Of a stretch of 64,000 nucleotides of DNA, positions 53,252 through 62,388 are shown in pieces. This DNA is from an uncultured Saprospiraceae bacterium (lineage in GTDB: Bacteria > Bacteroidota > Bacteroidia > Chitinophagales > Saprospiraceae): assembly GCA_937959115.1 (NCBI GenBank), contig CALGAW010000004.1, forward strand, positions 1-64,000. Direction: 5' to 3'. Made by a program: the position numbers and the translations under genes. The notes under the pieces are model-generated. The model was not told the origin of the DNA. It made no database searches and worked only from the letters and a program-made list of their open reading frames with translations. Numbering within the stretch: the first letter of the stretch is position 1; each line of letters opens with the position of its first letter.

Positions 53252-53761
53252 TTAATTCGACATGGCCATTTGCTCTTCATAACTAGGACCATAAATCCCA
53301 GGAACAGGCTTACCGTTTGCTCTCAAATAAGCAACAATCTCACCACGGTGATGATACAAATGATTCATAAGGAATCCTCTAACAACCTGAGCTCTGGGCA
53401 TTTCAGGCATTACATTTACAGGCCCATTCCACATTGACCAAGTCTCCATCAATTTCTCTTCAGGGTAATTTTCAATACAAGATATTGCCTTAGTGATATT
53501 TTCTTCCAACTTTGCACAAATAGCATTCATGCTTGAAATATCTCCCTTGTCATATGTATAGTTTTTCAAGTCGGTGCGATCCTCATTTAAAACGGACGTC
53601 CACCAATTGTAAACTTCAGCGGTATGTGACGCCAACTCAGCAATACTCCAGTTAAACGAATTTGGCTTGTAGCTTAATACATCATCAGGAATTGAATTGA
53701 ATAATCTTCGAGTGCCTTCCGCCTCATGCTTAAGCTCAGCTAATAGTGTTTCTTTAATCAT
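53252..53761 (-). CDS. DinB/YfiT-like metal-dependent protein
   Basis: 169 residues, a four-helix bundle. The three metal-ligand His of the superfamily are visible in IAELASHTAEVYNWW (His ~46) and MNHLYHHRGEIVAYLR (two His near 133-137). Related proteins include thiol S-transferases (BshC/BstA-like) and unassigned DinB proteins. The C-terminus (KPVPGIYGPSYEE) is typical. Substrate is unknown. It stands alone on its strand. Confidence 0.85.
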   Translation of the reverse strand: MIKETLLAELKHEAEGTRRLFNSIPDDVLSYKPNSFNWSIAELASHTAEVYNWWTSVLNEDRTDLKNYTYDKGDISSMNAICAKLEENITKAISCIENYPEEKLMETWSMWNGPVNVMPEMPRAQVVRGFLMNHLYHHRGEIVAYLRANGKPVPGIYGPSYEEQMAMSN

Positions 53762-53965
53762 TTTAATAAAATTTAATTAACGAATAGACTGGGTTAACTT
53801 GAAGATTTTATTGTTAGAATAAAGTACTTACATCGGATGGTCTTAAACAGAGAATTAGGTATAAAGTCAGGAATTTAGATTTGAATCGGTTCAATCATGA
53901 ATCTTCACTATGAGGCACAGTATTTTCAACTACTAATCTACTACAATAAGCGTTTCTTGTTCGAA

Positions 53966-56398
53966 TTAAGTGAAATGCGTTGTCGGATACGTTGCAGGAT
54001 CCGCTTCATGCATCATTTTGTAAACCGCCTCATAAACGTCCTCTGCACTTGGCTTTGAATAGTAATCCCCATCAGAACCGCTAGGAGCTCGGTGCGGAGC
54101 AGCTGCAAGCGTAATCGGCTTAGAATCCAACAAGTAATAAGCATCTTGCTCCTCAAGAATCTGTTGCAGGATATAGGAAGAAGCCCCACCTGGAACATCC
54201 TCGTCCAATACCAACAAGCGACTCGTCTTCTGCAAAGACTGACGAATCACATGATTCAAGTCAAATGGCAACAACGTCTGCACATCTACCAACTCCACAG
54301 AAATTCCAATTTTGGCCAATTCTTTAACAGCCTTACTTGCTATACGTACACATGAGCCATAGGTTACAAGTGTTACATCATTTCCTTCAGATAAAATATC
54401 GGGAACACCAAGCGGAATCGTATATTCTCCCATATTAGCGGGCAATTTTTCACGTATGCGATACCCATTTAAACATTCCACTACAATGCTCGGATCATTG
54501 GACTGAAGCAGCGTGTTATACATGCCTGCTGCCTGTACTGTATTCCTAGGAACACAGATGTAAATTCCTCTCAAACTGTGTAGCATCATCCCAATCGGGG
54601 AACCTGTATGCCAGATACCTTCAAGACGATGTCCACGTGTTCTGATGATCATAGGTGCTTGCTGCATCCCCTTACTTCTATAGCGAAGTGTAGCCAGGTC
54701 ATCAGAAAGCGGCACTAAAGCATACAACAGGTAATCGATATACTGAACCTCAGCAATTGGTCGCATTCCACGCATGGCCATACCAATCCCTTGTCCTATG
54801 ATAGTCCATTCACGGATACCAGTGTCAAATATTCTTGCTTCCCCGTATTTATCCTGCAAACCAGCGAATCCTTGGTTCACATCACCTATTTTGCCAAGGT
54901 CTTCTCCAAAGGCAAACAGTGTCTCATTTTTCTCCATCGCATGGTCAAAGAAATTGTTGAGGATCTGAAATCCTTGCATCTCTTTGCTATCGTCGTTATA
55001 AACTGGAGGAATACTGGGTACTGAAAGTGCGGAAGAAACACCTTCTATATGCAATTCTGTGTTGTAGAGTTCACGATTTTTTGTATTCTGAGCGGTTAGC
55101 CATTCAATTAGCTCTTGCTTGCCTGCAGGGTTATCTTGCCCTATCAAATAAAGCGCTTTACGCACACGGGTGACCAATTCATGGTTCAACGGATAGATTT
55201 TCTTTGGTTTTTGAACCAAAAAATGTAAATCCTGTTCTAATGCTTTCAGATCTTCGCTTTTAGCGATATTGGGTGCAATCTGCTGGAAAAGTGAGGTGAC
55301 ATAACCATAAGCTTCTATACATGGTTCTGTATACTGAAGCCACATTTTATCGGCTGCCGCTTTCGCCTCTTTTTTTGCGTTTTCCTCAATTTCAACTAAT
55401 GTTTTCTCTTTTGCAAGATGATTGTCAATCATCCATTTTCGCATCATCTGAATGCAATCAAAATCGATTTCCCATTGCAGTCGTTCTTTTGACTTATAGC
55501 GTTCGTGAGAGCCAGAAGTACTGTGTCCGTTTGGCTGTGTGCATTCTTGGATATGAAAAAGGGCCGGTTTATGTGTTTTTCTTACTTTCTTAATACCTTT
55601 TTTATACATTTCAACAAGAACAGGGTAGTTCCAAGCATCTTCTACGTAAATATCAAATCCTTCTCCCGCTTTCGCTGAATAAAACCCTTCCATTAACTCA
55701 GAGATACTACCTTTTGTGGTTTGGTATTCCTTTGGAACTGAAATCCCGTAGCCATCATCCCAAACAGAAACAGCAAGCGGAACTTGCTGAACACCAGCTG
55801 CATTCATGGTTTCCCAAAACACGCCTTCTGAAGTACTTGCGTCTCCAATGGTACAAAAAGATACTTCATTACCATTGTTAGAAAAATTATTTTCTTTTGG
55901 AATAACCTCAGAAGCACGATATAGCTTAGAGGCAAGCGCAATCCCGAGTCCTCTCGCCATTTGTCCACCAGTAGGAGAAATATCTGAAGTAACATTCTTA
56001 GAATCTAAATGATTGACCCAAGAACCATCTCGGTTTGCCAGTTTAGTTGCAAAGTGAGAATTCATCTGTCTTCCAAATGAGAAAGGATCGTTATCTGGAT
56101 CAGCAAATAGTTGGGCGAAGTAATCTTCGACGGTACCAATTCCTGCTGCTAGTATAAAGGTGAAATCTCTATAATACCCAGAACGGAAATCACCTTTCTT
56201 AAAGGCTCTAGCCATTGCTACCTGGGGAACTTCTTTACCATCACCTGATATTCCAAATTTCCCCTTTCCCCCAAGGACTAATTTTCGAGTTAACATACTG
56301 ACTTCTCTGCTTAAACAGCAAATGGAATAATCACTTATGACTTCCTCAATGTATTTTTTATTTAATTGCTTACTTGTTAATTCTTGAATATCAGACAT
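53966..56398 (-). CDS. Fused 2-oxoacid dehydrogenase E1 (alpha + beta)
   Basis: 810 residues. Residues ~1-440 are the E1 alpha part with the thiamine-diphosphate motif around TIGDASTSEGVFWETMNAAG and FHIQECTQPNGHSTSGSHER. Residues ~475-810 are the E1 beta part (LFAFGEDLGKIGDVNQGFAG, IAEVQYIDYLLYALVPLSDD, RTRGHRLEGIWHTGSPIG, SGSDGDYYSKPSAEDVYEAV). The subunits are separate genes in many bacteria; the fusion is common in Bacteroidota. It decarboxylates a branched-chain 2-oxoacid or pyruvate for an E2 lipoyl enzyme that is not in this window. Branched-chain use is the more likely, by family resemblance only. Confidence 0.92.
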   Translation of the reverse strand: MSDIQELTSKQLNKKYIEEVISDYSICCLSREVSMLTRKLVLGGKGKFGISGDGKEVPQVAMARAFKKGDFRSGYYRDFTFILAAGIGTVEDYFAQLFADPDNDPFSFGRQMNSHFATKLANRDGSWVNHLDSKNVTSDISPTGGQMARGLGIALASKLYRASEVIPKENNFSNNGNEVSFCTIGDASTSEGVFWETMNAAGVQQVPLAVSVWDDGYGISVPKEYQTTKGSISELMEGFYSAKAGEGFDIYVEDAWNYPVLVEMYKKGIKKVRKTHKPALFHIQECTQPNGHSTSGSHERYKSKERLQWEIDFDCIQMMRKWMIDNHLAKEKTLVEIEENAKKEAKAAADKMWLQYTEPCIEAYGYVTSLFQQIAPNIAKSEDLKALEQDLHFLVQKPKKIYPLNHELVTRVRKALYLIGQDNPAGKQELIEWLTAQNTKNRELYNTELHIEGVSSALSVPSIPPVYNDDSKEMQGFQILNNFFDHAMEKNETLFAFGEDLGKIGDVNQGFAGLQDKYGEARIFDTGIREWTIIGQGIGMAMRGMRPIAEVQYIDYLLYALVPLSDDLATLRYRSKGMQQAPMIIRTRGHRLEGIWHTGSPIGMMLHSLRGIYICVPRNTVQAAGMYNTLLQSNDPSIVVECLNGYRIREKLPANMGEYTIPLGVPDILSEGNDVTLVTYGSCVRIASKAVKELAKIGISVELVDVQTLLPFDLNHVIRQSLQKTSRLLVLDEDVPGGASSYILQQILEEQDAYYLLDSKPITLAAAPHRAPSGSDGDYYSKPSAEDVYEAVYKMMHEADPATYPTTHFT

Positions 56399-56463
56399 TA
56401 GTGAAAGGTATTTTTAACAATTCTAATTGGAATAACCCTTGATTTGGTTGTATTCTTCTACCG

Positions 56464-56471
56464 CAAAGTTA
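56464..56471 (-). promoter_or_regulatory. -7 box of the E1 fusion gene
   Basis: TAACTTTG on the minus strand matches TAnnTTTG and predicts a leader of about 60 nt. No TTG was found at the -33 distance. Confidence 0.45.
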
Positions 56472-56562
56472 AAAAAAATGCTGGAATATTACGCCTAAAT
56501 AATCTGATTGGTACGATAATTGAAATATTGCAAAATGTATATCTATTCAACATAAGTTGTCT

Positions 56563-56592
56563 TTGATTATTAAGAAAATTAGTGTAAATTTG
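56563..56592 (+). promoter_or_regulatory. Promoter of the DUF1573 gene
   Basis: TTG (56563-56565) and TAAATTTG (56585-56592), 19 bp apart, match the Bacteroidota -33/-7 promoter well. The predicted leader is about 18-24 nt. Confidence 0.6.
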
Positions 56593-56615
56593 TGTCAATT
56601 ATAAAATACTAAATA

Positions 56616-57227
56616 ATGAAGAAAATAACTACTCTATTCGTTTTAGTTCTATTTGTTTCCTTTACCGCTATCGCTCAAGTAAAAACAGGTACTGTTGAAA
56701 CAGCCATCGAAGCTGCAGACGCTGTGAAAGGAAAGAAACCTAAGAAAAAAGTGAAAGATGCTGCTGCTGCAGAAACAAAGGAAGTTCTTGCACCTGCTCA
56801 AAATGTTGTGGCACCTGCGCAGAAAGCAGATGGTGCCTTAGCGGCTCCTGCTGTTGAAGAAGCATTACCAGATTCTAAAATGGTATTTGAATCGTTGAAG
56901 GTAGATTACGGTACGCAAGTTCAAAATGCTGATCCAATCAGAAAATTCCCTTTTACAAATGAAGGTACTGAACCTTTAGTGATTCAAGGCGCAAAAGGAA
57001 GTTGTGGATGTACTGTACCTCGTTACCCGAGAGAACCAATTTTACCAGGTGAGTCTGCTGAAATTGAAGTAAGATATGACACCAAACGTATCGGACCATT
57101 CACAAAAACAGTTCGATTAAACTATAACGGAAGTAAAGAACCTATCGTCTTAACGATCACAGGTAAAATTACTCAGCCACCAGCTGGACTTCCAACGAAA
57201 GATAAAGGATTGGTTGCTCCAAACTAG
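56616..57227 (+). CDS. Secreted DUF1573-domain protein
   Basis: 203 residues with a signal peptide (KITTLFVLVLFVSFTAIA before Q). An Ala/Lys/Val-rich linker (~22-82) leads to a DUF1573 Ig-like domain (~88-190): VDYGTQVQNADPIRKFPFTN, GAKGSCGCTVPRYPREPILP, EVRYDTKRIGPFTKTV. The GSCGCT motif is the family hallmark. The function is unknown; it is presumed periplasmic. A strong terminator follows, so it is a single-gene unit. Confidence 0.9.
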   Translation: MKKITTLFVLVLFVSFTAIAQVKTGTVETAIEAADAVKGKKPKKKVKDAAAAETKEVLAPAQNVVAPAQKADGALAAPAVEEALPDSKMVFESLKVDYGTQVQNADPIRKFPFTNEGTEPLVIQGAKGSCGCTVPRYPREPILPGESAEIEVRYDTKRIGPFTKTVRLNYNGSKEPIVLTITGKITQPPAGLPTKDKGLVAPN

Positions 57228-57254
57228 TTACCAATTTGAAATAAAATATTTATT

Positions 57255-57284
57255 AAAAGCACCGTTTTTAACGGTGCTTTTTTT
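57255..57284 (+). terminator. Rho-independent terminator
   Basis: Perfect 12-bp stem AAAAGCACCGTT / AACGGTGCTTTT with a TTT loop, then a T run. The T run merges into the TATTTTTG box (57284-57291) of the next gene, so terminator and promoter are back to back. Confidence 0.88.
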
Positions 57285-57291
57285 ATTTTTG
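57284..57291 (+). promoter_or_regulatory. -7 box 4 nt before the aminotransferase start
   Basis: TATTTTTG matches TAnnTTTG, and the ATG at 57296 follows after 4 nt. This predicts a leaderless transcript. Confidence 0.5.
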
Positions 57292-57295
57292 TGCC

Positions 57296-58522
57296 ATGCC
57301 AAACGTATCAAAAAGAGGAGAGAATATCGCCGCCTCACCAATCCGTAAACTTGTCCCTTTTGCAGATGAAGCAAAACGAAAAGGCAAGCACATCTACCAC
57401 TTAAATATCGGTCAGCCTGATATTCTTACGCCACCTTCAGCAATCAAAGCAGTACAAGAAGCTGATATGCAAGTTTTAGCATACAGTCATTCAGCTGGTT
57501 TTGAATCTTATCGCCGAAAACTGGTCGGTTATTATGAGAAATTTGGGGTAACAATTGATCACAATGACTTAATCATCACAACAGGCGCATCAGAAGCAAT
57601 TTTGTTTGGAATGATGTCATGCCTAGATTCAGGTGATGAAGTTATTGTCCCTGAACCGTTTTATGCGAATTACAACGGATTCTCCACAGCAGGAGGTATT
57701 GTTGTTAAACCGATTACTGCTCGTATTGAAAACGATTTTGCCTTGCCTCCCATTGCAGATTTCGAAAAGTGCATCACTTCTAAAACCAAGGCGATCCTTA
57801 TTTGTAATCCCTCAAACCCAACTGGCTACTTGTATTCTAAAGAGGAACTGTTGGCGCTTAAGGAGATTGCTTTAAAGCACAACTTGTTCCTATTTGCGGA
57901 TGAAGTGTACCGAGAGTTCTGTTACGATGGTAAAGAATATACTTCCATCCTTACGATTGACGGACTAGAAGACCATGTTGTTGTGTTTGATTCCATCTCC
58001 AAGCGCTTTAGTGCCTGTGGAGCAAGAATAGGGATGATTGTCAGCAAAAACAAATCAGTGATCAGTACTGCAATGAAATTTGCTCAAGCGCGTCTCAGTC
58101 CTCCAACATTAGCTCAAATCCTAGGAGAAGCAACTTTAGACGTCCCTCAGTCCTATTTAGACAAGAGTATCACCGAATATAATGAGCGACGTGAGTTGTT
58201 GATTGCCCGCTTGCAAGAAATGGATCATGTCGTTTGTCCAAAACCGACTGGTGCCTTCTACGCCTTCGCTAAATTACCGATTGACAACGCTGATCGGTTT
58301 TGCCGATGGCTACTAGAGGAGTTTGAGTACAATGGTGCAAGTGTGATGCTAGCCCCGGGTACTGGATTTTATTATTCTAAGGGGTTAGGACAACAGGAAG
58401 TTCGTATGGCCTATGTCTTAAACAAGAATGATCTCAATAAAGCAATGGACTGCCTGCAGGAAGCATTGAAAGTTTACCCTGGCAGAACCGTTGATGCAAT
58501 AAAACAAAGTTTAAACAGCTAA
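57296..58522 (+). CDS. PLP-dependent aminotransferase, class I/II (aspartate aminotransferase-like)
   Basis: 408 residues. Motifs: HLNIGQPDILTPPSA, the PLP phosphate site TTGASEAILFGMM, ICNPSNPTGYLYSKEE, LFADEVYREFCYDG and the Schiff-base Lys236 in DSISKRFSACGARIG. The C-terminal domain includes GAFYAFAKLPIDNADRF. The fold-type I class I/II assignment is clear; aspartate or another amino donor cannot be fixed from sequence alone. Monocistronic, with its own promoter. Confidence 0.92.
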   Translation: MPNVSKRGENIAASPIRKLVPFADEAKRKGKHIYHLNIGQPDILTPPSAIKAVQEADMQVLAYSHSAGFESYRRKLVGYYEKFGVTIDHNDLIITTGASEAILFGMMSCLDSGDEVIVPEPFYANYNGFSTAGGIVVKPITARIENDFALPPIADFEKCITSKTKAILICNPSNPTGYLYSKEELLALKEIALKHNLFLFADEVYREFCYDGKEYTSILTIDGLEDHVVVFDSISKRFSACGARIGMIVSKNKSVISTAMKFAQARLSPPTLAQILGEATLDVPQSYLDKSITEYNERRELLIARLQEMDHVVCPKPTGAFYAFAKLPIDNADRFCRWLLEEFEYNGASVMLAPGTGFYYSKGLGQQEVRMAYVLNKNDLNKAMDCLQEALKVYPGRTVDAIKQSLNS

Positions 58523-58536
58523 AAGTGATGCGGTAA

Positions 58537-58555
58537 GGGCGAATTGGATTTGCCC
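58537..58555. repeat. Degenerate GGGCGAATT inverted repeat (REP-like relic)
   Basis: GGGCGAATTGGATTTGCCC can fold as GGGC(AA)/(TT)GCCC. A related sequence lies at 59379-59395. The two flank the small outer-membrane protein gene. Confidence 0.4.
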
Positions 58556-58658
58556 ATCTTGCCTACTGCTGAAAAGGAGTAATTGAAGGCATATCCATCC
58601 AGGAGAGTAGTAGCAGAAAACAAAATTCAAGAATTGACAAAATATTCGCTTTTCCCTT

Positions 58659-58686
58659 TTGGGTCTAAATTATTCTTATATCTTTG
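58659..58686 (+). promoter_or_regulatory. Promoter of the small outer-membrane barrel gene
   Basis: TTG (58659-58661) and TATCTTTG (58679-58686), 17 bp apart. The predicted leader is about 50 nt. Confidence 0.55.
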
Positions 58687-58742
58687 CGGTCTAATTTATA
58701 CTTAATAAGTATAAGATTTTTTTAACTCTAAAAAAACAAATT

Positions 58743-59276
58743 ATGAAAACTGTAAAAAGTTTATTAGTCCTTTCTTTGCTATTATTCACGCAAATTGTAT
58801 TTAGCCAAGTTACTTTCTCACATGCTGCTGGAGCATCATTTTACGTTGGTGGTCAAGCTTCAGCACCTGGAATCATGTATTCACCTAGAGTAAACATTTT
58901 GGAAATAAGCGATGCCCTTTCCTTCTCTCTAGGTACACATCTTGGGCTCGGACTTACGTTCAATTCTCAGGAAGGTGCTAGTTCTTTTGCACTTGATATT
59001 CCTTTAGTTGCTGAATTAAATTTTGGATCTAAGGCTACTCCTGAAAATGAAGAATCTTTTGGTGGGTTTGTTGGAGCCGGTTATGGAATTAGTAAGATTG
59101 GCTCTGCAGGTGCCTTTGGTGCTGACTCTAACGATGCTTCTGGTCCAGTATTTAATGCTGGAATTCGAACGGTTATTGCAAATATTCCTGTCGGTCTTAG
59201 AGCATCATTTTTGTTAAACTTAAAGTCCGGATATAAAAGTGTATTTGGAATTGGTGCTTTCTATACGTTCCGATAG
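58743..59276 (+). CDS. Small outer-membrane beta-barrel protein
   Basis: 177 residues with a signal peptide (SLLVLSLLLFTQIVFS before Q). The mature part alternates amphipathic strands with Gly/Ser turns (SFSLGTHLGLGLTF, SFALDIPLVAELNFG, GFVGAGYGISKIG, FGIGAFYTFR) and ends in an aromatic residue plus Arg (YTFR), as in eight-stranded barrels. The function is unknown. It has its own promoter and terminator. Confidence 0.82.
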   Translation: MKTVKSLLVLSLLLFTQIVFSQVTFSHAAGASFYVGGQASAPGIMYSPRVNILEISDALSFSLGTHLGLGLTFNSQEGASSFALDIPLVAELNFGSKATPENEESFGGFVGAGYGISKIGSAGAFGADSNDASGPVFNAGIRTVIANIPVGLRASFLLNLKSGYKSVFGIGAFYTFR

Positions 59277-59298
59277 TTTATATCAAGGAATCAATACT

Positions 59299-59342
59299 AA
59301 AATACCTGGTAGATCTAATAGAATTTACCAGGTATTTTTTTT
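59299..59342 (+). terminator. Rho-independent terminator
   Basis: 11-bp stem AATACCTGGTA / TACCAGGTATT, extended by A-T pairs, then a run of T. It lies 23 bp after the barrel gene stop. Confidence 0.85.
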
Positions 59343-59378
59343 GTTATCATTTATTTGAGCATTAAAAAGCCTGTGTAT

Positions 59379-59395
59379 GGGCGAATTACAATTCG
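59379..59395. repeat. GGGCGAATT-AC-AATTCG inverted repeat (REP-like relic)
   Basis: CGAATTACAATTCG (59382-59395) is an inverted repeat with a 2-nt centre, preceded by GG. It resembles the GGGCGAATTACAATTCGCCC elements that recur between genes in Bacteroidota, with the right CCC lost. Confidence 0.4.
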
Positions 59396-59411
59396 ACTGC
59401 AAAGAACCGCT

Positions 59412-60185
59412 TTAACCAAACACCCCAAACAACTTCAAATTGGCCATCACAATTATGAAGACTAATAATCGGTAGGTCCATTCATTGGCGTTAGCGCTTT
59501 TTGCTGCTAGGTTAATAGCAAGGAATGCACCTGTAAGTTGCCCCAAGGCGATAATGCCACCAAGCTTCCAGTTAACCAATCCGTTATATTGAAAGATCAT
59601 CAGCACTACTGTCGTAAGTAGCAAGACAGCAATTACTTTAATTACATTGGCTGAAAAAAGGTCGAAACCATCAAGAAGTACTGCAATTACAAGAAAAAAG
59701 ATACCCATTCCCATCTGAATAAAACCAGCATAAAATCCAAGTAAAAGGTATAAGATGACTCGAAAGATGAAAGGGAGCTTACTTACCTTTTTTTCATTGT
59801 GCAACCAACGTTTAGGCCGAAGTAAGATGATCGGAAGCATTAGAAGCATAATGTATTTAAAAACACCCATAAATGCTTTGTCAGTCGTATAGAAAGCGGC
59901 TACTACAACACCACACAGTCCACCAATCATTATGCAGGTAAGTATTAACTTTGATAAACTGTAATCAATCTTATCGTTTTTGCGAAACCCCAAATAAGCA
60001 CCAATTGCAGCGCTTAGCACACCGACACGATTCGTCCCATTCGCGATATTGCCTGGTACGTCCAACACTTCAGTCAATATAGTTAGTGTAATGGCTGAAC
60101 CATTTCCTGCAAGAGAATTGATAATACCTGCAAGAAATCCACCGATCAATGCGATTAGGTACTCAAGTAAGCCAGTTTCAATCAT
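59412..60185 (-). CDS. TauE/SafE-family sulfite/anion exporter-like permease
   Basis: 257 residues, about eight membrane segments. Family signature at the start: LIGGFLAGIINSLAGNGSAI, and GTNRVGVLSAAIGAYLGFRK; the second half repeats the pattern (LLGFYAGFIQMGMGIFFLVI). Members carry sulfite, sulfonates or other organic anions; the substrate is unknown. The start overlaps the end of the RetSat-like gene by 8 bp, so the two are translationally coupled. Confidence 0.9.
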   Translation of the reverse strand: MIETGLLEYLIALIGGFLAGIINSLAGNGSAITLTILTEVLDVPGNIANGTNRVGVLSAAIGAYLGFRKNDKIDYSLSKLILTCIMIGGLCGVVVAAFYTTDKAFMGVFKYIMLLMLPIILLRPKRWLHNEKKVSKLPFIFRVILYLLLGFYAGFIQMGMGIFFLVIAVLLDGFDLFSANVIKVIAVLLLTTVVLMIFQYNGLVNWKLGGIIALGQLTGAFLAINLAAKSANANEWTYRLLVFIIVMANLKLFGVFG

Positions 60186-61812
60186 CCGTTAAATTCAATT
60201 CTTTTCTAACCCGTTTTTCGATCATGCTTTGGCCGTTGCGTTTTAATAAGACTGATGTTGTAAAGACTGAAGAACTCAGGGCTCCAAGGACTCCAGCACA
60301 AATCAAATCTTGACCAGTTAAGAACAGATTCTTGATCGGTGTTTGAACTCTAACAAACTTATGTGCAAATCGTTCTGGAGTTGGTGAAAGGCCATACATT
60401 TCGCCAGATTCATAGTTCATAAAATGGCGGGTAGATAGTGGAGTGGAAAGCTCGTAAAAATCAATTTTACCTTTTAATTGTGGTTCTACAACGTACAACT
60501 CTTCCAGCAATCGTTGCGAAAACTCTTCTTTCAACGCGTTGTAGTCATCACCACGTTTTCGCCAACGTTCACCTTCCCATTCAGCAAATAATTTATAGGG
60601 AGCCATGGTAATGATTTCAATTGTAGATTTACCAGGATATCGTTCTTCCCAAGTTGGATCTTTCGATGAAGGAAAGGAGATGTAAACTACTGGGAAATTA
60701 GCCTTTCGTGGATTCGAAACATAATTAGCAACAGATTGGTCGTGATCCGTTCCCTTGTATATCCAATAGTTTGATTTGTTGAGCTTCAGGTTACTTGTTG
60801 TATCCGCAAGTCCAATGTGCAGGCACATATAGGAGGTAGAACGCTTTAATCCTTTCATCTTTTCCTGAACAGCATGCTTTAGTTGTAGTTGGCCTGGAAG
60901 CAATCGAGTAAAGGTGTTATATGTGCCAGCACTGCTCACAATCTTCTTTGCATAAAAGACTTTGTCATCAGCCATTCGAACACCAATAGCTTTATTATTT
61001 TTTACAACGATTTCGATGACTTCTGCATTCGATAGTACTTGTCCACCATTCCCAGTAATAACCTTACAGACAGAATCTGCAATTTGTCGACAGCCTCCAA
61101 CGGGAAAGCAAGCACCGTGCATATAATGATTAACAACTGTACAGTGCATACCAAAGCTACTCTTGGCTGGTGGCTCACCATAGTTGCCATATTGGCCAGT
61201 AAGCACAGCAATTAGGGTTGGGTTATCTGTTATTTCTTTTAGTACATCTATCGTTTTTCGTTCTGCGAAGGGGCGAAACCCTTTTTTCATCATATTCCCA
61301 AAAATCCTAGACCAGAAAGAGGGTAGCATCCGCTCCGCATAGTAAAGTCGGTTTTCCTGAGAAGCTTTTTTTAACAGCACCATGTATTGATCAATCGATT
61401 CTTGGTCTTTTGGATCAGGGAAATACTGCTTCATCTGCTGCGTAAAGGCTTCAGGACCAGCTAAGAAATCGTATTGTTTTCCATCAATAATGATCTTGTC
61501 GTAGCACTTCGGCATCGGTTCCCATTGCATTGCACCATCAGTAATGTAGTGCCAGAGTTGGTACTCGAACCGTTTGGGATCCTTCATCATGCCAAGGTAG
61601 TGAATCCCCACATCCCATTCATAGCCAGGACGTTTGAAGACGTGTGTATAGCCACCAATTGTATAGTGACGTTCCAGCATCAATACTTTTTGGCCTTCTT
61701 TTGCCATGATAGCGGCGACGCCCATCCCACTTATTCCAGAACCAATTACAATCAAATCAAATTTTTGATCTGTTAGGTCTGTCTGCTTGTATGATTGAGC
61801 GGTTTTAATCAT
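60178..61812 (-). CDS. FAD-dependent phytoene desaturase / retinol saturase-like oxidoreductase
   Basis: 544 residues. The N-terminal dinucleotide-binding motif is DLIVIGSGISGMGVAAIMAK, followed by MLERHYTIGGYTHVFKRPGY and WDVGIHYLG, the pattern of the carotenoid isomerase / all-trans-retinol 13,14-reductase branch. The C-terminal FAD motif is NLFLTGQDLICAGVLGALSS. These enzymes saturate or isomerise polyene chains. No carotenoid gene lies nearby, so the substrate is open. The gene lies 13 bp after def and overlaps the tauE-like gene. Confidence 0.88.
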   Translation of the reverse strand: MIKTAQSYKQTDLTDQKFDLIVIGSGISGMGVAAIMAKEGQKVLMLERHYTIGGYTHVFKRPGYEWDVGIHYLGMMKDPKRFEYQLWHYITDGAMQWEPMPKCYDKIIIDGKQYDFLAGPEAFTQQMKQYFPDPKDQESIDQYMVLLKKASQENRLYYAERMLPSFWSRIFGNMMKKGFRPFAERKTIDVLKEITDNPTLIAVLTGQYGNYGEPPAKSSFGMHCTVVNHYMHGACFPVGGCRQIADSVCKVITGNGGQVLSNAEVIEIVVKNNKAIGVRMADDKVFYAKKIVSSAGTYNTFTRLLPGQLQLKHAVQEKMKGLKRSTSYMCLHIGLADTTSNLKLNKSNYWIYKGTDHDQSVANYVSNPRKANFPVVYISFPSSKDPTWEERYPGKSTIEIITMAPYKLFAEWEGERWRKRGDDYNALKEEFSQRLLEELYVVEPQLKGKIDFYELSTPLSTRHFMNYESGEMYGLSPTPERFAHKFVRVQTPIKNLFLTGQDLICAGVLGALSSSVFTTSVLLKRNGQSMIEKRVRKELNLTDD

Positions 61813-61825
61813 GGAAGCCGAATGG

Positions 61826-62386
61826 TTATCGTTTAGTATTAAACTTTATTTTGTAATCGACTTCAATGAGTCCCTGGCGCACTTTTTCCAATTTGCGCTT
61901 GACCATTCTTTTTTTGATTGGTTTCAAGTAATCTACAAACAGTTTTCCTTCTATATGATCATACTCATGTTGGATGACTCTTGCGTTCAGCCCTTCATAA
62001 ATCTCATCATACTTCTTCCAGTTTTCGTCGAAGTAGGTGATTCTAATTTGAGGTTTTCTAGTCACATCACCTCTAATGCTAGGAATACTTAGGCAACCTT
62101 CCTCGTAATCCCACGCCTTACCCGTTTCTGCAGTGATTTTAGCATTGATAAATGCTTTTTTTATGCCTTTATCTTCTTCTCCTTTCTCCATACTTTGGAT
62201 GGTATCTACCACAAATATACGTAGCGATTTTCCTACTTGCGGACCAGCGAGACCTACACCATCAGCGGCATACATAGTTTCAAACATGTCTTCCACCAAT
62301 TTAGGTAGGTTTTCAAAATCATCTTCAATATCATCAGCTACTTTCCTTAAAACTGGGTAGCCATAACCAAAAATTGGTAATATCAT
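61826..62386 (-). CDS. def: Peptide deformylase
   Basis: 186 residues. All three deformylase motifs are present: GVGLAGPQ (43-50), EEGCLSIP with metal ligand Cys98, and QHEYDHIEG with His140, Glu141 and His144. It removes the formyl group from new proteins in the cytoplasm. The ATG lies 2 nt after the ruvX stop codon. A basic C-terminal extension (KKRMVKRKLEKVRQGL) is typical of Bacteroidota forms. Confidence 0.97.
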   Translation of the reverse strand: MILPIFGYGYPVLRKVADDIEDDFENLPKLVEDMFETMYAADGVGLAGPQVGKSLRIFVVDTIQSMEKGEEDKGIKKAFINAKITAETGKAWDYEEGCLSIPSIRGDVTRKPQIRITYFDENWKKYDEIYEGLNARVIQHEYDHIEGKLFVDYLKPIKKRMVKRKLEKVRQGLIEVDYKIKFNTKR

Positions 62387-62388
62387 AA